Source of the DNA: Diploptera punctata
Lineage: Eukaryota > Arthropoda > Insecta > Blattodea > Blaberidae
DNA: 64,000 bases
Assembly (NCBI GenBank): GCA_030220185.1
Contig: JASPKZ010003416.1
Location: forward strand, 310,001-374,000
Direction of reading: 5' to 3'
Each line of letters opens with the position of its first letter. Position 1 is the first letter of the stretch. Under the pieces are notes generated by a model. That model did not search any database, was not told the DNA's origin, and saw only the letters and a program-made list of their open reading frames with translations. The translations under genes and the position numbers were made by a program. Below, one piece after another: positions 51,925 through 63,350 of the stretch.

Positions 51925-53050
51925 CGCCGTAGCGGTATAGTTGAAGGCTGGCCGGGAGTTTTGTGCCGAGCTACGGGTCTTGTTCTGGTTCGAGAACCTA
52001 TGTGAGAATAATTTTTAACATAGAATTTCGGCCGTTATGGAACCGGGGACCAACCCAGCGTGATTAACTTGACGGAATTATGCATCAATCGGCTATGCGC
52101 CATTATGTAAGTTTCGACAAAAATGCGTTTAAATTTTAAGTCTATTGAACCACCAAACTAACAATACTGGATATAAGTTATTTTCCTTGTATGACAGTTA
52201 TGCATCAACAATCTAAGAGCGGGAACATTTAGCACTTAGCTGTATGATGCAAAATTTAGATTAAGCTCTACCATTTATGAAAATCTGGTTTCATTCCCGT
52301 TTGTTGCAAAATACAGAATCTCTGATAGGACCTAATGGCGTTTACATTTTCTTTAATAATAAGTTTATATTTAAAAATTTGGCACTAAAAGTATGCGTAC
52401 ACTTATTTCATGAGCCAGTGTATGATGCAAAATTTAGATTACCATTTATGAAAAAGTGGTTTCATTCCCGTTCGTTACAAAACACAGAATCTCTTATAGC
52501 ACTGATGGTGTTTACATTTTCTTTAATAATAAGGCTATATTTAAATATTTAGCGCTAAAAGTGTGCGTATTACCCGTTTAAGGAGTAAGCGCAGTTGTTG
52601 ACGGAGGGCACGCAGTCGTGTTTATGCAGGAACAGAACACGTGACACTGCTATCTATGAGTGCAGGGGGAATGGGACGTGGGACGCTGACAGTGTACACT
52701 GTCTTATATGACGTCACTTGCAGCAACAAACATAGCTTCGTAATTCTTCCGCCTGCAGAGATATTTTGAATGACTAATACACTTACTTAATAAGTCAGTG
52801 CAACAGATGACAACAATTTTTTAATGACGCTTAGCCGGTTGATACATAACATCGTCCAATTTGCATAGCCAGATTGAACATCGGCTCCAGGTTGAGAAAA
52901 CTAGATATAACGCCTGGGGGACCACATGTGTTTATCACATGTCATCCACTATATCGGCGATGATCTCCATCTGTGTGAATGACACATGTAGATGTGAGGC
53001 CAGCAGCCAGTTGTTAGGCCAAGGACTCTCTTTGCCTTTCGCGATATGGA
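51925..53050 (+). mobile_element. SINE-C split by a DNA element
   Basis: 5' part 51925-52077 (ACGCCGTAGCGGTATAGTTG, GAACCGGGGACCAACCCAGC) and 3' part from about 52850 (ATCGGCTCCAGGTTGAGAAA, GATGTGAGGCCAGCAGCC). The join corresponds to the middle of intact SINE-C copies. Confidence 0.75.
52078..52849. mobile_element. TIR element with internal tandem duplication
   Basis: Left TTATGCATCAATCGGCTATG (52078) and right end ...TAGCCGGTTGATACATAA (52849) form imperfect TIRs of about 28 bases. A further copy of the terminal motif lies at about 52197 (GTTATGCATCAACAATCTAA). 52231-52560 is a tandem duplication, period about 187 (GTATGATGCAAAATTTAGAT at 52232 and 52419). No transposase. Class not assigned. 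Confidence 0.65.
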
Positions 53051-53175
53051 GTTTTTTTTTTATCTGATGGCGTAGGGGAAAAATAGAAGTGTTGCTTTAT
53101 ATTTGTTGTTGAATAGATTATTACATGTTAATATATTTTTATTAAAAATCGTTCGACATAATATAAAAAAAAATT
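53051..53175. other. No recognised feature
   Basis: AT-rich. Confidence 0.3.
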
Positions 53176-53177
53176 AT

Positions 53178-53320
53178 CCATATGGAGTAAACACAAATAA
53201 AACTAAATACATGATCACGCATATAAATTAATTTTATAATGACAATGACATAGTACAAGAAGGAATCAGGCGCAGACACAAACTAAACATAGGTTCAATT
53301 CTGGAAATTCATGCTACGCA
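53178..53320 (+). mobile_element. RTE-A internal fragment
   Basis: GTAAACACAAATAAAACTAA (VNTNKTK block after the YADD region) and ATAGGTTCAATTCTGGAAAT (HRLNSGN block) lie in family order with the middle reduced. Confidence 0.65.
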
Positions 53321-53363
53321 TTCTCATCAGAACTTCTCTGTAAAAAATAAAAAATAATTAAAA

Positions 53364-53580
53364 TGACTATTTAACCCATGCCACAAATGCTAGTCAATGA
53401 CCAATCACGTTTCAATGAATGTTGTTTTATACAACTAATGACAGTCGTGTTTATCGATTTCTCTTTATCAGCTCCAGCTCTTTATCGATTTCTCTTTATC
53501 AGCTCCTGCTTTTGTGATAAAGAAAGCTCCTCCTTTTTAATGTTCTGAACAGGTCAAAGCATTATTTTTCTCCAACAAAT
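53364..53580 (+). repeat. Dispersed repeat shared with 40790-40975, with a local tandem duplication
   Basis: Same order of blocks as at 40.8 kb. TTTATCGATTTCTCTTTATC followed by AGCTCC occurs twice in a row (53452-53508), an insertion absent from the 40.8 kb copy. Confidence 0.6.
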
Positions 53581-53900
53581 ACATTGAATATAGCAAATAA
53601 TGAAAAGATTCCTTGATTTTACTGAGTTGTTTACTAAAAGATAAATGAATAACCCGTAATGTTGATTATGATAAATAGTTTGATGTGTTTAATTATTCTC
53701 CACTTGGGTGCACTCTTACAATATTGCGATCTTATTTGGCAATAAATAATATGATCAAGCAGCAGTGAATGAACATAATAACCTCATATTTCTGATTTGT
53801 TTTCAAACATCGCCGTTTACATTAAATATATAAATATTTTAAAATAACTATAGTTAAACAATGATGTGTGAGTAAACAGCTTAATTTTATTCGTTAAATA
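53581..53900. other. No recognised feature
   Basis: AT-rich. Confidence 0.3.
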
Positions 53901-53904
53901 GTCC

Positions 53905-54008
53905 TAACAAATGCCATTCTTGATTTCCAAATTCTGTAGATAAATTCATTCCTCACTTCGTGAGTCGTGAATTTATCGATAATTTGGAAATCACTCGTGG
54001 CATTACTT
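53905..54008. repeat. Hairpin-forming inverted repeat
   Basis: AATGCCATTCTTGATTTCCA (about 53910) and its partner TGGAAATCACTCGTGGCATT (about 53985-54005), with GATAAATTCAT / GTGAATTTATC inside and CTCACTTCGTGAG at the tip. A small MITE or foldback relic; RTE-A sequence starts at its right edge. Confidence 0.65.
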
Positions 54009-54460
54009 ATGAAAATATACAAAACTATTATTCTCCCAGTTACATTATATGGATATGAAACATGGATTCTTACTTTAAGGGAGGAAAAAAGTATTTGAGA
54101 ATAAATTTATTAGGCAAATTTTTGGACCAAAGTCGGACGAAGAGATAGGAAATGGAGAAGACCACATAAGAGTGAGCTATGTGATTTTTATGGGAAGTCA
54201 AATGTATTAAGAACAGTTAAGTCTTGTAGAGTGCGAAGGGCATGACAAGTGGCGCGAATTGGGAATAAGAAAACAGGGGCAAAACACCCAACATGCAGGC
54301 CAAGAATGAGATGGAAAAATAACATCAACCGTGGTTTCAGGGAGTTAATTTATGCAGGAAATGAGTGGTAAAAAATAGCTTAGTAAAGGGATATATGGAG
54401 CATATGTCTGCACGGACATGAACTTCGGGTTCGATGTGCCAGTGAGTTAGTTAATTAGCA
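54005..54460 (+). mobile_element. RTE-A tail
   Basis: TATGAAAATATACAAAACTA, TTTTGGACCAAAGTCGGACG and ends GGGTTCGATGTGCCAGTGAG. Several internal deletions. Confidence 0.85.
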
Positions 54461-55895
54461 AGAATTGAAATTATTTTATGAATTCGTTTAGAAATTCCGG
54501 CCGTAAACATCTCAACTCCTCTTATACTCAACCCTTGTAACATAAATAACTGCTAAGAAACTGTTATAGAAGGTCTAATGGAGCAAATGTAATGCTATGT
54601 GGGAGATTAAATGAAAAATATAATCTACTTATCTTTCGTATCCATGTGTTAATCCAATAAAAATGCGTTCAAATAATCACAGGACTTCATAATCACTTAA
54701 GAAAGTATTAAAAAAACATTAAATGCATAATTGTTTATTATCACATTCACGAAATAATGCTAATTCTCTAAATGTAATTAATCTCACTGACTTAATTTTA
54801 TCAAATCACACGTTTTGTAAAACACTCCAAAGCACCATGAAATATTTGTATCACTAGTTAAGATAAAGTAACTTTTCCAACCAAATCAAACACAAATATT
54901 ACACACTACTATTTTAAAGAATATATTATTCACAGTTTTGTATCTAGAAACTCCAATTTTTTGAAGTTACAATTCAGAGCGCCTTTTTTTGAAGTTGTAA
55001 TCAAATCTTCTAAGACACTACGAGTTATTCGTATTACTAAAAATTAGGACCCAAGAAGAAAATATTTATGCCAATTTAGATTAAAATGCGATGTTATCTT
55101 AGGGTGCAATTTTTATGATATTTTCGCGTTTTTAAAATTTTCCAAATATGAGATATTTACAAATGAAGTGTACAGGGAAAGAACCAGGTAAGTCACTTTT
55201 TTGTCGAAATGGAGTTTGAGGTGTCATAATATTCACCGTGGATTGTACTAAAGTTAGAAGTGTGAAACAATAAAAGATACTGTTTAGTCATGGATTTATT
55301 TACCTCCAAAGTTTAGCATTCAGATAAGGAAATACGGATATTTTACAACTAATAGTAGCCTACGTTTTCTATGTTTCAAGGAAAAAGTAACTTCACTAGT
55401 ACCCTGTACCCTTCAAATGAATAGTCGATATGAAAGAGACATTCTGAAGAAAAAACCTCGATAGTAGAATATTTCACATTTAACTTTAAAATAGATTAGG
55501 TAGATGATTATTAAATAGTTCAATAATAGTATCGGGGCAAGAGGTACTATACCAGGATTCTTAGCCAAATTTTGGAATTACTTAGATTTGGACAGGGTGT
55601 ATCTTTCTAGAATTGCCATCGCTGCCATTAGAGGATCAATTTCAATTTTAAGAAACCATATTTACAAAATTACTTTATAGTATGTATACTTCAATTAGGC
55701 CTACAAGTTGAATGTTTTTAATGTATTTACAAAATGTATTTCATCAATTACAAAAATTAATTGTCTGTATCACTTTGTCCTTGAGGCAATCCTCTAATGA
55801 GGAACGTTTTATATAATAAAAAAAAGTACTAGTAATAGCAGTAGAAATAAAAGAAGTGACGATGCTCTAAACAGTTCAATTCATTAATGTCGCAA
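54461..55895. other. No recognised feature
   Basis: About 1.4 kb of AT-rich DNA free of the repeat families above. No convincing reading frame on either strand. Confidence 0.45.
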
Positions 55896-55904
55896 TTCAC
55901 ATTT

Positions 55905-56145
55905 GGGCGTGAGAGGCCAGATAAATTTTGCACAGGGGCCTCTTATTTTAGGCTTGGAGTTCCTTTACGTGCCGTAATTATATGACACGGAACCCACGAC
56001 TTTACTTCCCTTCCAAAGGAAGCAATCGTCAGGATTTTTTACTATTTAAAAAAAACCGTCGATCTCGCCGGGTTCGAACTTGTGATCTTCGTTACCAATG
56101 GCAAGCAAGGTAACCACTAGTCTAACCGGATCAACTAAAAATTTC
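55905..56145 (-). mobile_element. SINE-B, old
   Basis: Minus strand: head GTTAGACTAGTGGTTACCTT, B-box-like GTTCGAACCCGGCGAGATCG, body with ACGAT TGCTTCC in place of AGTCCTCC. The most diverged SINE-B here. Confidence 0.7.
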
Positions 56146-57020
56146 GAACATATGCACTACTCCTAAACACGGTTTAGACAAATTATTTTATTTTTAAACA
56201 AGTTAGTAATATTTAGTTTATATAAATATTGAAAGATTATAACCCATCCATAAATATACGGACACATTTAACGGAAATCAATTGTCCGTTAAATTGGCAA
56301 TGTATCCTATACGATTTAATGTTTTTAATATTTGGGGATTCTATGCCACCATGCCATCAACATAAATTCAAATAAAAAAACACACAATTTATTGTAGGCC
56401 TACCAGTATCTGAAAAATTACCTGAAAGAAATATTATGTTGATTTTTCCCAAAAAATATGAAAAATGCTTTAAAATAAAGTGAAAGTTGAACTCAAGCTA
56501 ACCTAAAATCAGCATATTTGCAATGTAAAATGTGTATTAATCATTGCTCAGGCAGGTAGTCAACTTATCACAAAAACCCGCTAACAAAAAGTGAAAGCTA
56601 AACTAATCTAGTGTACTAACTCGCTCATTTTCTCATCCTAACTTGTTCACTAATGTATATGGACTTTTGGGATAGAATTCCCTTATATGTGAGCAAACAT
56701 CTTAGAAATTGGCTCTAGCGGGAACATGTGTTATCACATTGGCCAACACAACGCTAAAAGTCACTTGTTCTCCAATTGAATATTCACTGGTGGCACGGTG
56801 GCATATAATAGCTTAATATTTTTAATAAAACAGTAAAAAATGAACGAATAAAACTTATTTAAATTTGTGTCGAAATACACAAAAATAACTTAGTGTTATG
56901 CAAGTTATCGTTTTCACTGCAGTCGGACATATTTAAATAACTGTCACGATAAATTAGTGTTTTGGCAATTTAATGTTTTAAGGGTTATTTGTAAAACGGA
57001 TATTATTGCTTCATAATATC
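56146..57020. other. No recognised feature
   Basis: AT-rich sequence. Confidence 0.35.
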
Positions 57021-57022
57021 AG

Positions 57023-57226
57023 GTGCTCAAAGATTTAAAAGATATATGCACACAATATCCGATGCACTTTCTTCATAACTTATTCAATAATTGTATGAAC
57101 ACAGTAAACAGAGAAAGAAGTATAAAAAGTATAGGTTATACCACTAAAAACAAAATGAAATACAAGTATCTTGCACAACAATTTCAAAAAACTAATACTG
57201 CACATGTCAACCACATGGATTCTTGA
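57023..57226 (+). CDS. Unrecognised 67-codon frame
   Basis: Polar, Lys/Asn-rich (MLKDLKDICTQYPMHFLHNL, then NRERSIKSIGYTTKNKMKYK). No motif, no clear splice sites, and AT-rich composition. It may be a fragment of an old element or chance. Confidence 0.12.
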   Translation: MLKDLKDICTQYPMHFLHNLFNNCMNTVNRERSIKSIGYTTKNKMKYKYLAQQFQKTNTAHVNHMDS

Positions 57227-57229
57227 ATC

Positions 57230-57798
57230 AATGAATGAACGTCATTAAAAGTTGATGATGTAATAATTAGAGATGTACTTTACTGTATCTCAGTATGGGG
57301 TAAGACATTCAACACAGCCAAGAAGTCTTCAGTTAGACATTTGTTCAATAGACTAAAAAGATTAGATGGAGATGTCGAGAGTATCCCAAATTAAACAAAA
57401 CACATTAATCACAAGGTCTCACCTTGATAGCAAGTGAGATAGAGAAGAAAATCAGAGATGAGACAATCTCTCCTTGCCCAGGAGTTTCTTAACTCCTGAA
57501 GTGTATTATCGACTTGTAATTGGCTGTCAAAGCAGCAGCCATTAGCTGCCGGGTCGGGCATAGCGATCGTTACCGGAATGTTTCGCGAACTCTACTGAGA
57601 AACTTCAATGCCAACCCCATGCCACTAAATATAGCCCGCGCACACTGGCTGTTGCTTCATCTACACTTGTAGGTGGCATTCCACCAAAATACACAAATAG
57701 CATATTTTCATTTTATTACACTTCTGAAAAATATACAACAATTCAATAATGTTTAATTAATATTGTTCTAATAGTCATTAGAAGAGTCAGAAATTTTA
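57230..57798. other. No recognised feature
   Basis: 57530-57660 is moderately GC-rich (CATTAGCTGCCGGGTCGGGC) but without a recognised signal. Confidence 0.35.
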
Positions 57799-57807
57799 CG
57801 TAATAAA

Positions 57808-58036
57808 TAGAGCAAGGATTTTTATGTATAAAAGTTAAGATTGCAACATAGTATAATGAGAAGTTAGAGTTCTGACTGTCGTTTGTTTTGGTTTCACTCA
57901 CAAACAGTTGAGTAATACTGTATAATAAGTTAGACTTATGACTGTCTTTTATTTTGGTTCCACACACAAACAGTTGAATAATATATACTATCTGCATTGC
58001 AATCTTATCTTTTATTACATAAAATCCCTAGCTCTA
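57808..58036. mobile_element. hAT-type MITE (family J), copy 2
   Basis: Inverse orientation to the 15.9 kb copy. Ends TAGAGCAAGGATTTTTATG and ACATAAAATCCCTAGCTCTA; flanking GTAATAAA (57800-57807) and GTAATAAG (58037-58044) match in 7 of 8 bases, as expected for an hAT target duplication. Contains the same ~65-base tandem units (CACAAACAGTTGA, twice). Confidence 0.85.
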
Positions 58037-58049
58037 GTAATAAGATATC

Positions 58050-58358
58050 CATCCATAGTAATTCTGCCCGAGGACAGGTCTTTCATTGCAATCATAGCAT
58101 GTCCATGCTATGCTTTGCAGCTTTAGTAGGGAATTGTAGGTGCGGTAGCTTCCCGTTGCTTTCCACACCGATGAAGGATGATGATGATGGCTGGATGTTT
58201 TTTTGGGACCGTTGGGCCCTAAGCTTCCTGCCATTTGTCCTACAGGTGAAGAAAAACCCCGAAAAAACCTCACCCAGGAGCATGTCCCGACCGAGAATCG
58301 AACCCGGGCCCGCTGCGTGACAAGGCAGCACGCTACCTCGAGATCACAGCGGTGGACA
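58050..58358 (-). mobile_element. SINE-A
   Basis: Minus strand: CCACCGCTGTGATCTCGAGG head, GGTTCGATTCTCGGTCGGGA B box, end GACCTGTCCTCGGGCAGAAT. Lies directly beside the MITE at 57808-58036. Confidence 0.9.
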
Positions 58359-58399
58359 TTAATACGATATAAGGCTTTTAAATTTTAAAATACCCAATG

Positions 58400-59065
58400 C
58401 CGCTAATAATATACAGAATTTTAATTTCAAAATATCAATAAGTAAAACGAAAATCTTAGCTTTTAAAGGATCAGATACCGTAAGAGCTAAAATAATTCTG
58501 GAGGGGAAACCCGTTGAACAAGTGAAACATTTTATATATCTGGGTTATGAAATCTCCTATTTTAAAAATGAAGATCTTTTTAACAAACTTAATAAATGTA
58601 ATTATATATGTGACACAATTAAGAGAATATTTAAAAATACAAGATAGGAAACAAAACTAAAATTTTATAAAGCAGTGGCAGTCCCCTTCTGTTGTATGGT
58701 AGTGAATTTTGGGGTTTTAACTAAAAGAGAGGAGAAGCTCATAGAAGCAGCTGAAATGAGATTTCTGAGAAGTCTAGCTGGCTGCAAACTTCTAGATAAA
58801 AGAAGAAGTGAAGACATTAGAAATGAGCTAAATATTTTTTAAACCTTCAGATAAAATAAAATAGTATAGAAAAAACTGGAAAGAACTTGTACAAAGAATG
58901 AAAGATGAACGCATACCAAAAATTGTACTTAATTACAAACCAAAAGGAGACAAGAATGTTGGTGGACCGAAAAACAGATGGATTCAACTTTTTGAATGAG
59001 GATCTATGAGACCGGAACAAGCCACATGGGCTTAATCCGTGATTGATAATGATGATAAAATTATC
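58400..59065 (+). mobile_element. RTE-B tail
   Basis: Reads in pieces KISISKTKILAFKGSD-like, EQVKHFIYLGYEI, TKLKFYKAVAVP-like, AAEMRFLRSLAGCKL and KKNWKELVQRMKDERIPKI, and ends GACCGGAACAAGCCACATGG. Multiple frameshifts. Confidence 0.75.
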
Positions 59066-59250
59066 CAATGACAAAAGCCCTCTTTACAAAATCACTATTG
59101 ACAATAGTCATAAAAAGAAGATGAAACATTGCTTTCAAAAGGCCTATTTAAAAATTATACAGCTAATAGTGGAGGAAGACGGAGAACATGGTAATAAATT
59201 TATAATTTAAAAATTTTATATAGTGAAATGCATCAACAGAGATTCATAAA
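59066..59250. other. No recognised feature
   Basis: AT-rich. Confidence 0.3.
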
Positions 59251-59254
59251 TGTT

Positions 59255-59500
59255 TGAACTATTATGATAAAATATAAGATTGAAATACAGGTAGTATGCA
59301 AAATATACGAGTATTATTCATCTGTTTGTGTGTGAAACTAAGATAAAAGACAGAAGTCTAAACCTTTCATCATACTATTCAACTGTTTGTGTGTGGAACC
59401 AAAACAAAAGACAGTCATACATAAGTCTAACATCTCATTACACTATGCTGCAACATTACCTTTTAGTACATAAATATCCTGATTCTAATCATTAGATTTT
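59255..59500. mobile_element. hAT-type MITE (family J), copy 3, decayed
   Basis: Interior repeats CATCTGTTTGTGTGTGAAAC and TTCAACTGTTTGTGTGTGGA plus CTCATTACACTATGCTGCAA match the family; the left terminus is degraded. Confidence 0.75.
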
Positions 59501-59504
59501 TTTT

Positions 59505-59705
59505 GGTTTATATTGGTTTTCCTTATTGTTTACCTTTTTTCTTTGTTTGTTTTACCTGTTTGTTAACTTTATTTAATTCTCACATAGACGCAAGGACAGG
59601 ACACACACACACACACACACCCAGACCCAAGGTGGAGATTTAAAATCCCCTACCCCGCCAGGAATCGAACCCGGGTCGCCGGAGTGGACTACGCCACGGC
59701 GACGG
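59505..59705 (-). mobile_element. SINE-E
   Basis: Minus strand: CCGTGGCGTAGTCC, then a CGGCGACCCGGGTTCGATTC B box, CACCTTGGGTCTGGGTGTGT body and a (GT)n run (59599-59620), then the same A-rich end. Confidence 0.8.
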
Positions 59706-60130
59706 ACAAATTTCAAATACCAGTGTTTTACAAGAGAAATGATTTTCCTTTAAATTTATCACAGGTTGAATTCCAATTTTTTTCCGCCAAACATCTTCCT
59801 AACTCAATTTGTTTCAGAACGTAGTTGAATTTGAAAAAAATATTTTAAAAGCTTTAAAAGAATCCGTTACACAGGAACTGCGTAAACTAAGCGAATTATT
59901 CATTAATTAAAATGTATGGTACTATTTTGCTGGTTTACGGAATACATTTGTTTTTTCAATGCCACGCACTGCACTTTTTGTTAAATTGGAGAAACTGAAC
60001 TTCTCAAGCCAACTTATTTAAAAGTGTCGGTCTGCAGTGAAAACAAATTATGCATAACCGTAAATTATTATCTATTTACATATCGTTGTATGATTTGACA
60101 CCAATTTAAATAATATCTACTGATTCATTT
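59706..60130. other. No recognised feature
   Basis: AT-rich. Confidence 0.35.
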
Positions 60131-60134
60131 TCCA

Positions 60135-60560
60135 TTAACTAACTCACTGGCACTATCGAACCCGTACGTACATTGCCGCGCGGACGTAAGCTCTCCACAC
60201 ATCCCTATCCTGAGCTAATGTTTTCCAATCATCCCCTGTATAATCTACTTCCCTCAAATCATGGTTAATTTTATTCTCCCACCTTATTCTTGCCTACAAC
60301 TGGACTTCCTACAAGAAGCTTTCATGCCCCTCTTTCATTCCCCATTCGTGTCACATGTCCTGTCTATCGCAGTCTACGATACTTAAATTTTCTTATTATA
60401 TTTGGATTCCTATAAAGATCATGTAGCTAACTGTTGTATAGTGTTCTCCATTCCCCTGTCTGTTTACCTCTCTGTGGTCCAAAAAGTTTCCTAAGAACGT
60501 TATTCCCAATTACTCGTAAGCTTTTCTCCTCCCTTAAAGGAAGAGCTCATGTTTTGCATC
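60135..60560 (-). mobile_element. RTE-A tail
   Basis: Starts AACTAACTCACTGGCACTAT and extends to the TGTGGTCCAAAAAGTTTCCT and CTCCCTTAAAGG blocks. One of the longer minus-strand tails, broken by indels. Confidence 0.88.
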
Positions 60561-61155
60561 CATTTTATTAAAATATTAAATAAATTAAACTGTGTTTCTT
60601 ATGTGATACATTGCCAATTTAAGAGTTAAATTAAGAGTTGCTAGAGTCAAATTTTAATTTCGGGTTTTGGATAAACTCTCAATTCTAATGATTTGATTTA
60701 TATGATTTTTTAGAATAACTTTCTCGGTTTAGTTAAACAGTATATACTGAGTTTCGTTGCTAAAAATCGAAAATTGTGACTACAGCGATTTTTTAAAATT
60801 TCGTTTCAGGTGTAGGTCCTACTCCATCTAATGGCCGATTACTACATGCCAACTTCAGTATCGATGGAACAAAACTTGCGCCCCCTAGGAGCGTAAATGG
60901 GCACACATACACACACATCCATAACTTATTATATGTACATACATTTTGGTCATGGTCATTTTTAGTGTCTACTAGATATATAACTAAAATGGCGTAAAAA
61001 CTATCATACGAAAGTGGAAAATATTTTTTATTTTTCATTAATACTTCGTAGGAAAAATAATTTTACTTAATACTAATATATTTCATGGTAACATTCTGTT
61101 GATGTACTAGTTAAAATAACTTATAAAAATTACAATATAACATTATGTACAGTAC
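60561..61155. other. No recognised feature
   Basis: AT-rich; a CA-rich patch at 60902-60920. Confidence 0.35.
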
Positions 61156-61159
61156 CTTG

Positions 61160-61335
61160 CATGCGGTTTCCTCAATAATCATCATCATCGACAATCACGG
61201 ATTAAGCCCATGTGGCTTGTTCCAGTCTCATAGATTCTCATTCAAAAAGTTGGATCCATCTCTTCTTCGGTCTACCAACATTCCTGCGTTCTTTTGGTTT
61301 GTATTTAAGTATAATTTCCTCAATAATTATTAAAT
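61160..61335 (-). mobile_element. RTE-B 3' end
   Basis: Minus-strand match to 58900-59060 (TGGGCTTAATCCGTGATTGT, GGATCCAACTTTTTGAATGA). Confidence 0.75.
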
Positions 61336-61650
61336 TAATTAAAACATTATAGGACTTTCCAAACCAGTTCCACCCTGAACAGAAAGCTGTTTCGCTACTC
61401 AATCTTCGAAAATATTCTGCTGAGAGTGGGACTGGTCCGTTATTCTTCTAAGTACATCTTTTCCCAAACTGTTAAGTCCAAATGATTTTTCTAAACGTTT
61501 TAAAAGTTTAATTTCTCTTCCAATTTTGTGATTCTCTAGCAAACTATGAGCCGCAATTGCCGATTTTTCAATTTCACATTTTTAATATTTCTAAAATGTT
61601 CTTTTGTACGAGTTTCTAAATCCCTTTTACTTTTTCCTAGATGTACTTTC
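61336..61650. other. No recognised feature
   Basis: Unmatched sequence; on the minus strand KVHLGKSKRDLETRTKEHF at 61595-61650 resembles a coding fragment of an unidentified retroelement. Confidence 0.3.
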
Positions 61651-61653
61651 CTT

Positions 61654-62022
61654 TCCACCGCTGTGGTCTCGAGATAGCGTGCTGCCTTGTCACGCAGCGG
61701 TCCGGGTTCGATTCCCGGTTGGGACAAGTTTCCTGGGTGTTGTTTTTTTTCGGGGTTTTCCTTCACCTGTAAGACAAATGTCAGAAAATTTTAAGGCCCA
61801 AACGGTCCCCTAACATCATCTGGCCATCATTATCATCATTAACATATTCGTTAAAATTTAAGATTAAGGCCTCTCCTGGTGTTTCATTACAATCATCACC
61901 TATCACATATCATCGGGGCAGCGTAACTCCGCCTTCCAGGCGCCCCAACCTCAATACAATAAACGCCATACCAGGAGAGAATACCAGAATGTCGAAATGA
62001 CAAAGTGGTGGCATTGAATAAT
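61654..62022 (+). mobile_element. Variant SINE-A with the SINE-F tail
   Basis: Head CCACCGCTGTGGTCTCGAGA, B box GGTTCGATTCCCGGTTGGGA, then from about 61850 TTAAGATTAAGGCCTCTCCT and CGTAACTCCGCCTTCCAGGC. Confidence 0.88.
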
Positions 62023-62059
62023 TTTATTTATATACAGAATTCTAATGTTTACACATCTT

Positions 62060-62480
62060 TCTGTGCCTAAAGTTTTATTTTTCCTCTCCACTCGTCTCTC
62101 TCCATCCAATCCATGTGCTCCAGTCCTCTTGCTCTCATTCCAGTTCTTATTTCCTGCATCCACGAGTTTCGAGGTCTTCCTCTCCTCCATCTTCCAGGTA
62201 GACACCATTCCAAGTTTTCCTGGGTAATCTTTCTTCTTGCATTCGTCGTACGTGCCCATACCAATTTAAATGCTTATACCGTATATAATCTACTATTGAA
62301 TAACCAATATTCATTTTTTCTCTTATGACAGTATTTCTTATTTTGACTAATTTTGAACATCTTGCTGCTCTTCTCAAAAAACTATTTCCATCGACTTAAG
62401 TTTTTGTTCTAAGTTTTTGTTGAATTTCCAAACTTCAGCTCCATATGTGACAGTATTTCTCACTATTGAATTATATATTT
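62060..62480 (-). mobile_element. RTE-C tail
   Basis: Minus strand: FLRRAARCSKLVKIRNTVI-like, LNWYGHVRRMQEERLPRK, RWRRGRPRNSWMQEI and LEHMDWMERDEW. Two frames are needed, so it is broken. Confidence 0.8.
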
Positions 62481-63345
62481 GTAACTTATTTTTCCTGGTT
62501 ATATGTCTGTTCCATAAGACTCAATTTATCATTGCTGTTATTGCTCTACCTTTATTTATTCTGTTCTTAATATCACTTTCTTGTTTATCCTCTTTATCTA
62601 CTTTGGCATTGAATAATATGTAAATTATACACTTTCCTGCAGTCATTGCAACTGATTTGATAAATTCCAGATTTTTTATCATCTGGGACATTAACCTTTT
62701 TATTAGTTATTAATTGATTACCCAGACTAAATTTGTATATCGGTAACACTGTAATGTTGAATGTGTTAAATACTTTTTGAAATAAGAGAAGATTTGTGTG
62801 TAAAATGTCAGTCTATAGATAGATGGAAATAGATCTCTTTGAAGACTAAAGAAACGTTGGAAGTGGAAGAATATTGGTGTAATTAAATTTAGTAAATTAA
62901 AGGTAAAGGTAAAGTTCGGGTAACTGGCAACACCTGTAATGTCAGCTGTTTTGATGCATCTATTTCTAACTGAAACTCTAGTAAACTGAATGTCCTTTAC
63001 GTAATATAATGACGTAATAATAGTTACGAGCATGCAAGTTATGAGTAATATTGCGTGAAGATGCTATTTGAGTCTCAAGTCTTACGAGTTATTTTAAACT
63101 TTCGTACAATCTGGTCATTAGAACTGGAACAAACAACAGTTCTTACGCGTAATTCTCATTGACATTATTATCCCCATTACGAAATTCAGGATAAAATGCT
63201 CGTTTCTGGATACCAAGCACGCAGCTTCAAACTCGGTCGTATCGATGGTTTTCTTTAGGGTGTATAAATCATGAACCAATGCTAATAAAATTCATGTCAA
63301 ATTCCGTTGAGGTGATTAGTTATAAGATAAAAATTAAAATAATAA
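62481..63345. other. No recognised feature
   Basis: AT-rich. 63245-63345 resembles the flank of the 27 kb inverted-repeat element (CCGTTGAGGTGATTAG). Confidence 0.4.
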
Positions 63346-63350
63346 AATCA

